Source: Gammaproteobacteria bacterium (GTDB lineage: Bacteria > Pseudomonadota > Gammaproteobacteria > GCA-001735895). Taken from it: a stretch of 44,338 nucleotides of DNA. Both the position numbers and the translations under genes were made by a program. Shown in pieces: positions 44,290 through 44,338 of this stretch. Below the pieces are notes generated by a model. The model searched no databases. It worked only from the letters and a program-made list of their open reading frames with translations, and was not told the origin of the DNA. Position 1 is the first letter of the stretch; every line of letters starts with the position of its first letter. Location: NCBI GenBank assembly GCA_024638385.1, contig JAHEKJ010000017.1, positions 1 through 44,338 on the forward strand, given 5' to 3'.

Positions 44290-44323
44290 ACCTCCGGTAC
44301 CCGACTGAAGCGAGGATAGCGAC

Positions 44324-44338
44324 ATGAATTTCAATGCA
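44324..44338 (+). CDS. atpF: ATP synthase Fo subunit b, start only
   Basis: Only the first five codons (M-N-F-N-A) are inside the window. The call rests on position after atpE and on the similarity to the usual MNINA-type N-terminus of subunit b. A purine stretch GCGAGGAT (44310-44317) precedes it. Confidence 0.75.

Overview
The window is a GC-rich, gene-dense bacterial chromosome segment, almost certainly from a gammaproteobacterium that is not a close relative of a model species. Two conserved housekeeping blocks support this. Positions 2142-9632 carry argH divergent from algZ-algR-hemC-hemD-hemX-hemY, the gene order known from Pseudomonas. Positions 38530-44338 carry mnmG-rsmG-parA-parB-atpI-atpB-atpE-(atpF), a classic origin-proximal arrangement. 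No rRNA, tRNA, CRISPR array or complete insertion sequence was seen.

Layout. (1) 1-1269: an AT-rich leader and an integron-type tyrosine recombinase; any cassette array would lie to the left, outside the window. (2) 1336-9632: an esterase, then argH / algZR / hemCDXY. (3) 9639-17726: a same-strand run with a methyltransferase, a GFA-fold zinc protein, a choline-sulfatase-like enzyme, and a signalling group (histidine kinase, Rcp1-like receiver, HDOD protein, REC-PAS-GGDEF-EAL protein). (4) 17727-18179: a gene-free stretch with palindromic REP-like repeats. (5) 18180-19238: a NAPE-PLD-like metallo-beta-lactamase-fold lipoprotein, followed by an 83-bp palindrome. (6) 19355-26790: a LysR regulator divergent from a BCCT transporter, then an aldehyde dehydrogenase, an M19 dipeptidase homologue with altered metal ligands, a 557-residue protein I do not recognise, and a 217-residue DUF3726-like protein; the last four are translationally coupled. 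(7) 26837-31151, minus strand: an ABC exporter (ATPase, FtsX-type permease, HlyD-type adaptor). (8) 31381-36089: a SET-domain protein, a crotonase-fold protein lacking both catalytic glutamates, an acyl-CoA synthetase, a CoA-binding protein and MetY. (9) 36229-38279: NfeD, a stomatin-like SPFH protein and a HAD phosphatase. (10) 38530 to the end: mnmG, rsmG, parAB and the start of the F-type ATP synthase operon.

The accessory content points to an aerobic heterotroph, plausibly marine, that uses sulfated or quaternary-amine osmolytes (choline sulfatase, BCCT carrier, aldehyde dehydrogenase, M19-like protein). That lifestyle is inference. Many junctions are 4-base start/stop overlaps, so transcription units can be read with fair confidence.

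Most worth following up: the coupled ALDH / altered dipeptidase / unknown / DUF3726-like set beside a BCCT carrier; the sulfatase-to-c-di-GMP signalling run; the SET / crotonase-like operon; two inverted copies of an 83-bp palindrome, one of which supplies the metY stop codon; and an 11-bp stem whose 3' arm abuts the atpI start codon.
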